Shown one piece after another: positions 15,521 to 25,041 of a stretch of 64,000 bases of DNA (position 1 is its first letter; the number at the start of each line of letters is the position of its first letter). Source of the DNA: an uncultured Carboxylicivirga sp. (GTDB lineage: Bacteria; Bacteroidota; Bacteroidia; Bacteroidales; Marinilabiliaceae); NCBI GenBank assembly GCA_947491945.1, contig CANLLN010000002.1:124001-188000 (forward strand), written 5' to 3'. The notes below the pieces were generated by a model. The model saw only the letters and a program-made list of their open reading frames with translations, made no database searches and was not told where the DNA came from. The position numbers and the translations under genes were made by a program.

Positions 15521-17233
15521 TTAGGCTTTTGCCAAATCAGGTTTATAGAAACCTAAATCATCAATCGATGAATTGAAGATAAAACCGGCTTTAGCATGGT
15601 TATCGGCTTTTCCTCTCGAAATAAATATTTCGGCTGAAGTACGGAATTTATCATCACGTTGCGTATCGTGCAGCAGCAAATAACCAAAAATGATATTACC
15701 AGCCATCTCCACCATTCGGCGGGCGTGGTAATCGACATATTCGTTGTCCTTAACAGCCACAACTGCCTTCACCGCACGCTCATATTCATCTGTCATGCCA
15801 ATTAAGGTACGACGCAGGGCGTGTAATTCAGGTTTTAGCTCCATCATCTCGAATTCACGGATTCTATCAAGGTAACCACCTGTAGTCACTCCTCGAATAG
15901 CGGCCACCACCTGCAACTGAGTTGTTCCTTCATATATCGACGTGATACGGGCATCACGGTAAATACGCTCCACCGGATAATCTTTCATAAACCCTGAACC
16001 ACCGTGAATCTGCACCGCGTCGTAAGCCAACTGGTTACTGTACTCACTGGTCATTCCTTTCAACAACGGAGTAAAGATGTCCGCCAGTTTTTGGTAGCGT
16101 TTCATCTCCTTACGCTCTTCCGGCTCCAGCTTGCGCTCTTCCGAAATGTGCATATATGTTTTGTAGACATCCACATAACGCGATGTTTCGTATAGCATGG
16201 TACGTCCGGCATCGAGCTTGGCTTTCATGGTGGCCAGCATTTCATACACCGCCGGAAATTGAATAATAGGTTTACCAAACTGTTCGCGCTCCTTGGCATA
16301 TTCCAAAGCTTCGCGGTAGGCGGCCTCACACACACCCACCGACTGTGCACCAATACCCAAACGCGCCCCATTCATTAAGGCCATCACGTATTTGATGAGT
16401 CCCATTTTACGCGTGCCAACCAGCTCGGCCGGGGCATCTTTAAACACCAGCTCACAGGTTGGCGAGCCCTTGATACCCATCTTATTCTCCAGGCGGCGAA
16501 CGATCACTGATTGATGGTTGCGATCGTAGATAAACATCGACAAGCCACGTCCATCCTGCGTACCACCTTCAGAACGGGCCAAAACAAGTGCAATGTGTCC
16601 ATCGCCATTGGTGATAAAGCGCTTCACACCGTTTAACACCCACTGACCATCTTTCATCTCGGCTTTCAGCTGAACGGCCTGCAAGTCTGAACCGGCATCC
16701 GGCTCTGTCAAATCCATAGCCATGGTTTCACCGGCTGAAACACGGGTCAGGAAGCGCTCTTTCTGATCCTCATCGGCAAACTCGTTAATGGTTTCGGCGC
16801 AGTCCTGTAAGCCCCAGATGTTAACAAAACCGGCATCGGCACGCGACACAATATCGGCGGCCATAATGTAGGGTACAATCGGGAAATTTAAGCCATCGTA
16901 CTTACGTGGCAGGGTGATACCCATGAGACCGGCCTTCACCAAGGCATCCAGGTTTTCTTGTGTACCGCGGGCATACACTACCTCGTTATTCACGATTTTT
17001 GGCCCTTCCTGGTCCACGCTTTCGGCATTGGGCGCCACAATGTCACCACATATCTCCCCTACAATCTCCAATGTTTTCTCGTAGCTATCCATGGCATCTT
17101 CAAAATCCATGGGTGCGTAATCGAATTTATCTTTATCAGCAAAATTGCGCTCTTTTAAAGCCACAATCTTCTTCATCAACGGATGCTCCAAGTGGAATTT
17201 TAAATCCGGGTTATCTGTGAAAAAATTTGCCAT
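15521..17233 (-). CDS. Acyl-CoA dehydrogenase
   Basis: The 570-residue FAD enzyme shows the substrate/FAD segment MAMDLTEPDAGSDL, the QFGKPIIQFPAV region, and IYEGTTQLQV with the expected catalytic Glu in YEGT. It is longer than classical short-chain enzymes (about 380 residues) because of a C-terminal helical extension, which is common in Bacteroidota members. It oxidises an acyl-CoA to the enoyl-CoA and passes electrons to ETF. EtfA and EtfB lie directly upstream on the same strand, a classic functional unit. Chain-length preference cannot be seen. Confidence 0.93.
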   Translation of the reverse strand: MANFFTDNPDLKFHLEHPLMKKIVALKERNFADKDKFDYAPMDFEDAMDSYEKTLEIVGEICGDIVAPNAESVDQEGPKIVNNEVVYARGTQENLDALVKAGLMGITLPRKYDGLNFPIVPYIMAADIVSRADAGFVNIWGLQDCAETINEFADEDQKERFLTRVSAGETMAMDLTEPDAGSDLQAVQLKAEMKDGQWVLNGVKRFITNGDGHIALVLARSEGGTQDGRGLSMFIYDRNHQSVIVRRLENKMGIKGSPTCELVFKDAPAELVGTRKMGLIKYVMALMNGARLGIGAQSVGVCEAAYREALEYAKEREQFGKPIIQFPAVYEMLATMKAKLDAGRTMLYETSRYVDVYKTYMHISEERKLEPEERKEMKRYQKLADIFTPLLKGMTSEYSNQLAYDAVQIHGGSGFMKDYPVERIYRDARITSIYEGTTQLQVVAAIRGVTTGGYLDRIREFEMMELKPELHALRRTLIGMTDEYERAVKAVVAVKDNEYVDYHARRMVEMAGNIIFGYLLLHDTQRDDKFRTSAEIFISRGKADNHAKAGFIFNSSIDDLGFYKPDLAKA

Positions 17234-17326
17234 TGTATTATTTTATTTTGAGTTCCTTGCGGAATTCTGATCCAACAATAATTTTAGTTAGCTGATAGCT
17301 ATCGGCTGCCAGCCATTAGCTTTTTG
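17234..17326. repeat. Degenerate AGC-rich tandem words between the dehydrogenase and etfA
   Basis: The stretch 17285-17330 is a run of imperfect words of the type TTAGCTGATAGCTATCGGCTGCCAGCC. Similar runs lie at 18385-18425, 32340-32395 and near 20036-20060. Confidence 0.45.
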
Positions 17327-18346
17327 CTACTTGGTGTTCTGCTTATAGAACTTAATTAATTTTGGCACCACCTCACCCACATCGCCAGTAATAGCATAGT
17401 CGGCCAGCTTATTAATTGGTGCATTCGGATCATTGTTAATGGCAATGATCATTGACGATTCTTCCATTCCGGCGGTATGCTGAATCTGACCGGAGATACC
17501 ACAAGCGATATATAATTTTGGGCGCACGGTTACTCCGGTCTGCCCAATCTGGCGCTCGTGTGAAGCATAACCCGCATCCACGGCGGCACGCGAGGCCCCA
17601 ACTTCACCTCCCAGCACCTCGGCCAATTCTTCCAGCTGGGCAAAGTTTTCTTTTGAGCCCACACCATATCCACCGGCCACAATGATAGATGAGTTTTTGA
17701 TGTTTACCTTTGATTTTTCCATATGGCGCTCAATCACTTTCACCACCAAATCTTCAGGTTTCAGTATTTTATCAACCTCCAGATTATTGACTTTCCCTTT
17801 GTAAGTCGCATCATAAATTTCTTTTTTCATTACCCCTTCGCGAACCGTAGCCATCTGAGGGCGGCAGTCGGGGTTAATGATGGTGGCCACAATATTTCCA
17901 CCAAAGGCGGGACGAATCTGATACAAGAGATTTTCGTAGGTTTTGCCGGCCTTTTTATCTTCGTGCGGCCCAATTTCCAATGAGGTACAGTCGGCCGTTA
18001 AGCCGCTTACTAAAGCGGATGACACGCGGGGACCTAAATCGCGACCAAAGGTAGATGCTCCTAAAAGGGCCACCTGCGGCTTCTCTTTTTCAAAAAGATT
18101 TACAATAATGCTTGTAAAAGGCAAGGTTGTATAAGGTTCCAGGCGCTCGTCATCACCAATATGGACCACATCAGCGCCGTAGGGATATAGCTCTTTTTCA
18201 ATTCCTTTGAGATTGTGTCCCAACACCAAGGCCTCCAGTTTACAGTTTAATTGATTGGCGAGCGATCGTCCCTTGGTCATTAATTCTAACGACACATCGG
18301 CTACTTTTCCCTCCTCTATTTCGCAAATAACAAATACGTTGTTCAT
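17327..18346 (-). CDS. etfA: Electron transfer flavoprotein alpha subunit
   Basis: The 339-residue protein ends with the ETF-alpha FAD domain: VAGGYGVGSKENF, GGEVGASRAAVDAGY, RQIGQTGVTVRPKLYIACGISGQIQH and INNDPNAPI. It holds FAD and, with EtfB, accepts electrons from acyl-CoA dehydrogenases and hands them to a membrane ETF:quinone acceptor. Normal length. It sits between etfB (upstream, 75 bp) and the acyl-CoA dehydrogenase (downstream, 93 bp). The upstream spacer carries the small palindrome ACCGGA-AAT-TCCGGT (18361-18375) and AGC-type tandem words. Confidence 0.95.
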   Translation of the reverse strand: MNNVFVICEIEEGKVADVSLELMTKGRSLANQLNCKLEALVLGHNLKGIEKELYPYGADVVHIGDDERLEPYTTLPFTSIIVNLFEKEKPQVALLGASTFGRDLGPRVSSALVSGLTADCTSLEIGPHEDKKAGKTYENLLYQIRPAFGGNIVATIINPDCRPQMATVREGVMKKEIYDATYKGKVNNLEVDKILKPEDLVVKVIERHMEKSKVNIKNSSIIVAGGYGVGSKENFAQLEELAEVLGGEVGASRAAVDAGYASHERQIGQTGVTVRPKLYIACGISGQIQHTAGMEESSMIIAINNDPNAPINKLADYAITGDVGEVVPKLIKFYKQNTK

Positions 18347-18360
18347 TTTTTCGATTTTTT

Positions 18361-18421
18361 ACCGGAAATTCCGGTCGGTGAAACAAAAGCTATTAGCTAA
18401 AGGCTATTAGCCATCAGCTTT
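18361..18421. repeat. Palindrome and AGC-type tandem words between etfB and etfA
   Basis: ACCGGA-AAT-TCCGGT forms a six-base-pair hairpin at 18361-18375. It is followed by imperfect AGCTATTAGC words. It lies inside a probable operon and could modulate the ratio of the two subunits or be inert repeat sequence. Confidence 0.5.
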
Positions 18422-19294
18422 CTAGCCTATAGTGTGGTTAGCAATTAATTCTTTCATTAATTCATCAATCTCCTCATCGGCAGGCGTCAGGCGCTTGGCT
18501 TCTTTGGCCTGAAACACGACATTTTCGATTTTTTTCACCTTAGTAGGTGAGCCGGATAAGCCTAACCAATTGACATCTGTTTCAATATCATTCACGCTCC
18601 ACTCTTCGATATTCAAATAGGGACGATCAGCTGTTAAATCAATGTAATCTTCCGATTCGCTCTGACGCTCGGTAATGGTTTTGGCATGCTTGAATTTCAT
18701 CAAAAGCTTAGCATTACGGGGACGGCAATCAGGCGCACTGGCATTCACCGTAATAACGCCGGGCAAGGGCATTTCTACAGTTTCTACCCCGCGCTCAAGA
18801 CGACGCTTGATGACAATCTTTTTCTTATCCGCCGAGAGCACCTCTTCGGCATAGGTTACCTGGGGTAAGCCCAGCTTTTCTGCCACCTGTGGACCTACCT
18901 GGGCGGTATCGCCATCAATGGCCTGACGACCGGCGATGATCAAGTCATATTTATCCATCTTGCGGATGGCACAGGATAAGGCGTAAGAGGTAGCCAGCGT
19001 ATCGGAACCGGCAAAGGCACGATCAGTTAGAAGAAAACCATTATCTGCACCGCGGTAAAGTCCTTCGCGGATAACATCGGCAGCTCGTCCAGGTCCCATG
19101 GTTAATATGGACACCTCAGTGCCCGGGTAAGTATCTTTTAATCGTAAGGCCTGCTCCAGGGCATTCAAATCCTCAGGATTGAAGATTGCCGGCAAAGCAG
19201 CGCGATTCACGGTTCCATCCGCTTTCATGGCATCTTTGCCTACATTTCGGGTATCAGGTACTTGCTTGGCAAGAACTACAATTTTTAATCCCAT
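18422..19294 (-). CDS. etfB: Electron transfer flavoprotein beta subunit
   Basis: The 290-residue protein starts MGLKIVVLAKQVPDT, the standard ETF-beta N-terminus, and has the AMP-binding signature region LIIAGRQAIDGDTAQVGPQVAE. It pairs with EtfA to form the soluble electron carrier. A 30-codon upstream extension of the frame overlaps a textbook promoter (19331-19360) and has no family likeness, so ATG 19294 is the start. It is the first gene of the unit etfB-etfA-acyl-CoA dehydrogenase. Confidence 0.95.
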   Translation of the reverse strand: MGLKIVVLAKQVPDTRNVGKDAMKADGTVNRAALPAIFNPEDLNALEQALRLKDTYPGTEVSILTMGPGRAADVIREGLYRGADNGFLLTDRAFAGSDTLATSYALSCAIRKMDKYDLIIAGRQAIDGDTAQVGPQVAEKLGLPQVTYAEEVLSADKKKIVIKRRLERGVETVEMPLPGVITVNASAPDCRPRNAKLLMKFKHAKTITERQSESEDYIDLTADRPYLNIEEWSVNDIETDVNWLGLSGSPTKVKKIENVVFQAKEAKRLTPADEEIDELMKELIANHTIG

Positions 19295-19330
19295 TGCTTC
19301 ATTTTTTGGTAAAGAATTATTATCGGTTGA

Positions 19331-19360
19331 CAAATATATAAAATCAGCGCAATTAACAAA
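19331..19360 (-). promoter_or_regulatory. Complete Bacteroidota promoter for etfB
   Basis: On the minus strand a -33 TTTG (19357-19360) and a -7 box TATATTTG (19331-19338) are separated by 18 bp, close to the consensus arrangement. It drives etfB, etfA and the dehydrogenase. Confidence 0.75.
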
Positions 19361-19566
19361 GTTTAACACAGAGCCCTGATCCACTGTATATTAGACAGAA
19401 ACACACATACACAACGATAAAAGTAATATTATTACTAAATGTGAAAATATCGATTCGATATCCAACACAACCAATAGGTTAGACCTGCATTCACACCAAC
19501 TAAAACTCAACAAAAGGAGGTGATTGGGCGTTTGAACAAAAAATCATTCGTTTTGCTCTATTTAAA

Positions 19567-20031
19567 ATGAGTTTAAGTAAAAAAATTACGGAGATGTTAA
19601 AGGTTTTTGTAATATTATTTTTGGCTTGCTTCACCATCGACATTATGGCACAAGATTCGACGAAATACCAACTTAACCCGCTTACAAAAGAAGAGCAACG
19701 GGTGATTTTACACAAGGGAACCGAATACCCTTTTACGGGTGAATACAATAATCACAAAGAAAAGGGTCAATACTTGTGTAAACAATGCGATACACCCCTT
19801 TATAATTCAAGCGATAAGTTTGATTCGCAGTGCGGATGGCCCAGTTTTGATGATGAGATAGACGGTGCTGTTGAGCGCGTGCCCGACCCCGATGGCCGGC
19901 GCACTGAAATAATATGCGCCCGCTGCAAAGGCCACCTGGGGCATGTATTCATTGGCGAAGGTTTCACTTCGAAAAACACACGACATTGTGTCAATTCTAT
20001 TTCTTTGAAGTTTGTACCTGCTAAGGAATAG
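19567..20031 (+). CDS. msrB: Exported peptide-methionine (R)-S-oxide reductase
   Basis: The 154-residue protein has a hydrophobic signal segment (residues about 10-28, cut likely after IMAQ) followed by a full MsrB domain. It shows the zinc-binding pairs CKQC (71, 74) and CARC (117, 120), the GWPSF motif, and the catalytic Cys141 in [10 protein letters not shown]. It reduces methionine-R-sulfoxide in proteins. The signal suggests periplasmic protein repair rather than the usual cytosolic role. No MsrA partner or dedicated electron donor is adjacent. A Met at codon 10 is a possible alternative start. Confidence 0.92.
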   Translation: MSLSKKITEMLKVFVILFLACFTIDIMAQDSTKYQLNPLTKEEQRVILHKGTEYPFTGEYNNHKEKGQYLCKQCDTPLYNSSDKFDSQCGWPSFDDEIDGAVERVPDPDGRRTEIICARCKGHLGHVFIGEGFTSKNTRHCVNSISLKFVPAKE

Positions 20032-20179
20032 CAACTCGATGATAGCTATTAGCGACAAACAGTCCGGCGTGTCTATTAAATTTGAATGACCTAACTCAAT
20101 TAATTATGCACACATTACTTTAGTATATTAAACAGCTTTTTGAGGTTAGTTTTGAAGCGCAACTTTACTAGTATGCACT

Positions 20180-20641
20180 TTACGCCCTCTTTTTAATGGC
20201 ACAACATACGCCATGGGTATTATGTTGCGAACACAGGTCGAACAGGGGACAATGATGCGAAAGGTAATCACACATTTCGATATCCACCATCTGATACTGA
20301 AGCGGATAAACAGGCTGCGCCAGATAGTAGCGAAGGTGCCCGTACTTAATACGAGCATTGACACATTGCTCAAAAAGCGGATTAAGTCCATAGGCTGTGT
20401 AAAGCGACTGCATTCGCTCAACGAGCATCTCAATCTCTTCGTCGTCAGCATAATCAATATCAGGGAAATAAAACTGTTCGATACCAATAAGGTCACACAG
20501 CTTAATTCCTTCCTCATCGTCGTCCTGCAAGGGCTGTTCCTCATTGCCTGCGGCTGCATCAAAAAACGAATATAAACGCTCGCTCGCCTTTGCCTGTGCG
20601 CTTTCCAAATCCTCTATCAACTGCTCAATATACCTCTTCAT
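20180..20641 (-). CDS. Small Cys/His-rich conserved protein, function unknown
   Basis: I do not recognise a named family. The 153-residue soluble protein is acidic in the middle (DDDEEG) and ends with a dense Cys/His motif, CDYLSHHCPLFDLC, then HNTHGVCC, which could bind zinc or an Fe-S cluster. There is no signal peptide. It is convergent with msrB and divergent from the LutA-like gene, 147 bp apart, and probably makes its own short transcript. Confidence 0.6.
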   Translation of the reverse strand: MKRYIEQLIEDLESAQAKASERLYSFFDAAAGNEEQPLQDDDEEGIKLCDLIGIEQFYFPDIDYADDEEIEMLVERMQSLYTAYGLNPLFEQCVNARIKYGHLRYYLAQPVYPLQYQMVDIEMCDYLSHHCPLFDLCSQHNTHGVCCAIKKRA

Positions 20642-20759
20642 CCTTCATTTAATTTCCAAGCACATGACCTTCAACGCAGAAAAACCAATACAGTTACATC
20701 AAGACATGAGAAATACACACATTCTGTTGCCATTTTAGCTGGCTTTACAAGGGGAATTG

Positions 20760-20767
20760 TAACTTTG
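20760..20767 (+). promoter_or_regulatory. -7 box TAACTTTG for the LutA-like gene
   Basis: TAACTTTG matches TAnnTTTG and lies 20 bp ahead of ATG 20788. Confidence 0.5.
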
Positions 20768-20787
20768 AAGCACAAAATACAAAACGC

Positions 20788-21501
20788 ATGCAAGTCGATT
20801 TATTTGTTCCCTGTTTTATTGACCAGATGTTTCCCCACACGGCCTGGAGCACCGTTAAGCTGCTTGAGCAGGCCGGATGCGAGGTACACTACAACACAGA
20901 GCAAACCTGCTGTGGTCAGGCACTTTATAACGGAGGCGACACTTTGCATGCCACTAAACTGGCCAATAAATTCATCCGTGATTTTCCCCATACACGCCCC
21001 ATTATTACGCCCTCGGCTTCGTGTGCTGCCTACATTCGCAACCATTATGCCGATATGATAGATACTGAAAGTGCTCAACGGCTTAAAAACTACACCTTTG
21101 AGCTGAGTGATTTTCTGGTTAACCAAGTCAAAAAACTGGATTTCAGCGCACATTTCCCGCATAAAGTATGCTATCACGATGCCTGCTCGGCGCTGCGGGA
21201 ATATGGCTTGGGTGATGAACCAAGGCAGCTGCTTGCCGAGGTGGCCGGACTGAAGCTGATTAAAATGCCCCGCCGTGATGAATGTTGCGGCTTTGGCGGC
21301 ACTTTTATGCTGAAGTATGCCCCCATATCAACGGCCATGACAGAGCAAAAGGTGCAAAACGCGCTCTCCACCGGTGCTGATTATATAGTATCCAGCGAAG
21401 CTTCCTGCCTGCTTAATATCCAAAGCTACATCAAGGCTCACAACATAGCACTCAAAACCATTCATCTGGCGGATATACTGGCCGGACAGCCCACTACTTA
21501 G
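20788..21501 (+). CDS. LutA/YkgE-type cysteine-rich (CCG) iron-sulfur protein
   Basis: The 237-residue protein has two CCG domains: TCCGQALYNGGD with the preceding CFID (residues about 8-45) and DECCGFGGTFMLK with CYHDACSALREYGL (about 130-175). This is the fold of LutA, part of the LutABC L-lactate dehydrogenase, and of heterodisulfide-reductase-like subunits, which hold 4Fe-4S clusters. Here no LutB or LutC gene is adjacent, so it is either an orphan subunit or works with partners elsewhere. Its stop overlaps the convergent DUF2520-type gene by 8 bp. Confidence 0.88.
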   Translation: MQVDLFVPCFIDQMFPHTAWSTVKLLEQAGCEVHYNTEQTCCGQALYNGGDTLHATKLANKFIRDFPHTRPIITPSASCAAYIRNHYADMIDTESAQRLKNYTFELSDFLVNQVKKLDFSAHFPHKVCYHDACSALREYGLGDEPRQLLAEVAGLKLIKMPRRDECCGFGGTFMLKYAPISTAMTEQKVQNALSTGADYIVSSEASCLLNIQSYIKAHNIALKTIHLADILAGQPTT

Positions 21502-22255
21502 ACCGCCTGCTTATGCTATCAGTCAGCACCCGATAGAGGTTTTGTAACTCGGGCTGATGCGCCAGGGCATCAAGGTGCTTATTGATCACGTCCTGATCAT
21601 TACGTGCTGCCGGGCCCGTTTGAGTCTGTGCCGGCGATAAGGCCATTATTTTCTGGGCTGTCTCGGCAATCAGCGGCTTTAGCAGATCGAAGGGCAGTGC
21701 GCTGGCTTCCAGTGTTTCTTCCGCAACCCGATACATCTGATTTACAAAATTACAAGCAAATACGGCCGCAATATGCAAGTCGCCCCGTTGCTTCGAAGAG
21801 GCTTCCAGTACTGTCTCGCTAAGCGAATGAGCCAGCTCCAGCAAGCTATGAACACTGGCCATATCCGATGCCTCCACCAGAATGGGTATCTGTTTAAAAT
21901 CGGTAGCACGCTGCTTCGTAAAGGTCTGGAAAGGGTAGAAAACACCATGCTGCTTAAAACGACTCAACACGTCCATGGCAACACTGCCGGCAGTATGCAC
22001 TACACGCCCCTCTACATCGGGCATCGCTGCTGCCACCGTTAACAAGGCATCATCCTTAACAGAAATGATATACAGATCGGCCTGCCGTGTAAGCAGGTCT
22101 AGATCACTCACTGCCGATGCAGCCACCTGATCGGCCAATTCCTTAGCATGAGTAAGTTGCCGGCTAAAAACCTGCATCACTGTGTGTCCGGAAGCATACA
22201 AAGCCTTGGCAAGGTGGGTAGCCACATTTCCCGATCCGATAAAAACAATATTCAT
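21494..22255 (-). CDS. Rossmann-fold reductase of the DUF2520 type
   Basis: The protein of about 253 residues begins MNIVFIGSGNVATHLAKAL, a GxGxxA dinucleotide-binding loop directly at the N-terminus, followed by SVKDDALL and HTAGSV segments and a C-terminal helical domain with CNFVNQMY. This matches the Rossmann plus DUF2520 proteins related to pyrroline-5-carboxylate and F420-dependent reductases; the substrate is unknown. The frame extends 15 codons upstream, but Met 22255 puts the Rossmann strand at the usual position. It lies 62 bp after the TonB receptor gene, possibly co-transcribed. Confidence 0.82.
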   Translation of the reverse strand: MNIVFIGSGNVATHLAKALYASGHTVMQVFSRQLTHAKELADQVAASAVSDLDLLTRQADLYIISVKDDALLTVAAAMPDVEGRVVHTAGSVAMDVLSRFKQHGVFYPFQTFTKQRATDFKQIPILVEASDMASVHSLLELAHSLSETVLEASSKQRGDLHIAAVFACNFVNQMYRVAEETLEASALPFDLLKPLIAETAQKIMALSPAQTQTGPAARNDQDVINKHLDALAHQPELQNLYRVLTDSISRRSK

Positions 22256-22317
22256 AATATCGTGTTGTTTTCTCTTTGTTAACACCTCAAATATCGGCAT
22301 TTTTCACAACATGGCGG

Positions 22318-24711
22318 TTAAAACTCAATCATAAGACCCAGGGTGGGCAGCACTGTACCCGATGTGGTACTAATCTCCTTTAAAAGGTAACGCTGCTGAT
22401 CCAATGGCGCCCCGGGATTTATGATGATAGCCTGACCATTCTCATCCAGTGACTGCACCAGTTCAGGAGCCTGATCGGCCTTACGGTTATAAAGATTTTG
22501 AATGTCGATGTAAAAGCCAATACTCATCTTATTAAGATACCAGGTTTTATCCACCCTCACATCCAGCTGATGGAAACTATCGAGGCGGCGCGTATTAAAC
22601 TGCGAATAGTCGAGATACTGCCTGTTTTGTGCATCCCAGGCCAGCACCAGCGACGATTTCTCAAAATCGTAAGGCGTGTAAGGCAAGCCTCCCACAAAAC
22701 GCCATTTAAGCCCCAGATCCCAATTTTTACCCAGCGGACGATTTCCCGTGAAGGTAAAAATATGGCGACTATCCCACGAGGAAGGCACATAATTGTCCTT
22801 CCCATCGGTAAATTCGCTGCGCACGTAGGTGTAGGCCGCAATAATGTTAAGCCCCTTATTAGTTCGTGTACGCACCAGTAGCTCGGCACCATAGGCCTTA
22901 CCCTTTGAAGTAGAGCTGACCGCTTCATCGCCAAAAACACCAAAATCGCCGCCCTTACTTGCCATGGAAATGGAGTCGCGCAGCGAGAAAGGATAATCAT
23001 CGTAGCGCTTATAAAAACCCTCCAGCGTTATACGGGTCCGACTATTGGGACGATACTCGAGCCCACCCACCCAGTGATCGGCCTTGATATGGCTCAAACC
23101 GTTGGTCTTATTCACCAATTCGCCTTCGTTATTGCGGTAGCCCATGCTGGTGTAGGCCGGATGCTGATAATAGCGTCCCATATTCATATTCACATACACA
23201 TCGGGCAATAACATATATGAAGCAGAAAGTCGTGGACTTAGTTGCTGCATTAAATTATTCATATCCGAAGAATAGCTGTTGGCATCCATCCGCAGTCCTG
23301 CGGATAAGGTAAGCCGCTCGTTAAAAAAAGGATGTGAAACAGAGGCAAAGAGCGACCACTTAAACAAATCGAGCGTAGAGGTATAGTCGATAACCTTGGG
23401 CACATCATCTTCAAATACCTTATTAAAAGTACGATTACGATACTGCACATATTCAGTACCTGCACCCACGTTAATGGTAAAGTCATTGGGTCGCGTTGTA
23501 TATTCTATCCTGAATTTATTCTCTATCTCGTCCGATGAATAATCCGTTACCAGATTCTCGGGTATCTCAATATTATCACGATATTTGTAGGCCTCATTAT
23601 TCAGATGGTTACGACTAAGGAACATGGAGATGTAGCTACGCTCAAAAAAATGTTTGTAGGCAGCTCCCAGGGTGTAGTTCCACTGATTGTTAATAGGCAG
23701 GTAGTCCAAAATATAATTATTCTCATCGCTAGGCTCAGCATCAAGGTTTAACTTAAACCGATCAATAGCGCCTACCCCAATAAAAGTAATCTCATTTTTC
23801 GCATCTATACGCGTTTGCGTTTTAAACTGAAAATCAGTGAAGGTTGGTAAAAAGGGTAGCTCCAGCGCATCAAACAGAAATTGCAGATAAGAGCGTCGCA
23901 CGGAAGCAATCAGACCGGTCTTTTCGCTGAGGGGTGCCGTGGTAGTCAGTGACAAATCTGATGCGCCTATACTTCCTTTGAAACGCGGCTTATCCTCCCG
24001 CACATCAATCTGCTTAAATTCGAAAACCGAACTCAAGGCATTACCACGTGATGCAGGGAAAGCACTGGAATAAAAATCCACTTCCCGAATAAAATCCACA
24101 TTCAGAATGCCCACAGGGCCACCCGAGGCACCTTGCGTAGTAAAATGATTAAGATTAGGTATTTCAATGCCATCGATAAAAAAGCGATTCTCGGAAGGGC
24201 CTCCACCGCGCACGAATAAATCGTTACGGAAAGTACTGGCACTTCCCACTCCGGGAAATGACTGCAACACCTTGGATATGTCACGATTGGCACCTGCACT
24301 CTTCTCAATCTGATCGATACCTATGCGGCGCAAGGACACCGGTGCCTTTGGATTAACAGCAAAGGGCGAGGCCGTTATTCGCACCTCCTCCAATGCTTCG
24401 CTACTACTCTCGAGCCGTAATTCAAGGTAGTTATTGCGGATCTGAGATACATTGATCTGCTCGGTGATAAGTGGTTTGTAGCCAATGGACGACAATTGAA
24501 CACGAATAAAACCAGCCGGCACATTCTTCAATTCAAAGCGCCCCAGGGTGTCGGTTACCGTGCCCACGTTGGTTTCATACAACACCACATTTACAAAAGG
24601 AAGTGGCTCATTAGTATAAGCATCTTTAACAATACCCGATACAGATCCTTTCTGAGCCGATACAACACCATAAAACAGCACACAGGCCAGCGATACTAAA
24701 AGTTTCTTCAT
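22318..24711 (-). CDS. TonB-dependent receptor with carboxypeptidase-regulatory-like domain
   Basis: The 797-residue outer-membrane protein has a signal peptide (cut near VVSAQ), a CarboxypepD-reg-like beta-sandwich (residues about 22-100, GIVKDAYTNEPLPFVNVVLY), a plug domain (about 115-225, with DISKVLQSFPGV and NDLFVRGGGPSENRFFIDG), then a 22-strand barrel ending in LGLMIEF with the terminal Phe. It takes up a large ligand using the proton motive force through TonB-ExbBD. No SusD-like partner is adjacent, so it is not a classical glycan SusCD pair. A near-match -7 box (TAAACTTG) lies at 24731-24738. Confidence 0.92.
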   Translation of the reverse strand: MKKLLVSLACVLFYGVVSAQKGSVSGIVKDAYTNEPLPFVNVVLYETNVGTVTDTLGRFELKNVPAGFIRVQLSSIGYKPLITEQINVSQIRNNYLELRLESSSEALEEVRITASPFAVNPKAPVSLRRIGIDQIEKSAGANRDISKVLQSFPGVGSASTFRNDLFVRGGGPSENRFFIDGIEIPNLNHFTTQGASGGPVGILNVDFIREVDFYSSAFPASRGNALSSVFEFKQIDVREDKPRFKGSIGASDLSLTTTAPLSEKTGLIASVRRSYLQFLFDALELPFLPTFTDFQFKTQTRIDAKNEITFIGVGAIDRFKLNLDAEPSDENNYILDYLPINNQWNYTLGAAYKHFFERSYISMFLSRNHLNNEAYKYRDNIEIPENLVTDYSSDEIENKFRIEYTTRPNDFTINVGAGTEYVQYRNRTFNKVFEDDVPKVIDYTSTLDLFKWSLFASVSHPFFNERLTLSAGLRMDANSYSSDMNNLMQQLSPRLSASYMLLPDVYVNMNMGRYYQHPAYTSMGYRNNEGELVNKTNGLSHIKADHWVGGLEYRPNSRTRITLEGFYKRYDDYPFSLRDSISMASKGGDFGVFGDEAVSSTSKGKAYGAELLVRTRTNKGLNIIAAYTYVRSEFTDGKDNYVPSSWDSRHIFTFTGNRPLGKNWDLGLKWRFVGGLPYTPYDFEKSSLVLAWDAQNRQYLDYSQFNTRRLDSFHQLDVRVDKTWYLNKMSIGFYIDIQNLYNRKADQAPELVQSLDENGQAIIINPGAPLDQQRYLLKEISTTSGTVLPTLGLMIEF

Positions 24712-25041
24712 ACGTTCATTTTTTCACCCACAAGTTTAAACAAGCACAATTATAAAAAGTTTTTCAATAAACCAGGCACAACTCACTACCGTCTCAGGGT
24801 AACCGCATTTAAAATTCAAGCACACGATGGCTTTTTATAGTTTTTGGAAATGATAGGTCTTGCATTTAATGCTGGGCATATTAATACGATAGCACTGTAT
24901 CCTTACTCCTTACTGCTCATTTCTCACTCCTCAATGTTTACTCCTGACATTACTCATTTACGATGGCAACAGCATTGCTTAGTTTCGCACGGTTGCGTGT
25001 AAATATACTTTTTCACTACCTTGCTAACACAAACAAAACCC
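24712..25041. other. 330-bp spacer with degenerate ACTCCT words
   Basis: The spacer lies between divergent genes. The left part is AT-rich; 24900-24960 carries imperfect repeats of the type ACTCCTTACTGCTCATTTCTCACTCCTCA. No gene, tRNA or clear terminator is seen. A TATACTTTTT run about 35 bp before the CLC start may be a weak -7 region. Confidence 0.45.

Noticed and set aside
22318-24711. SusC/SusD glycan-uptake pair
   Set aside because: The receptor has the Bacteroidota layout, but no SusD-like lipoprotein is adjacent and the protein is shorter than usual SusC proteins.
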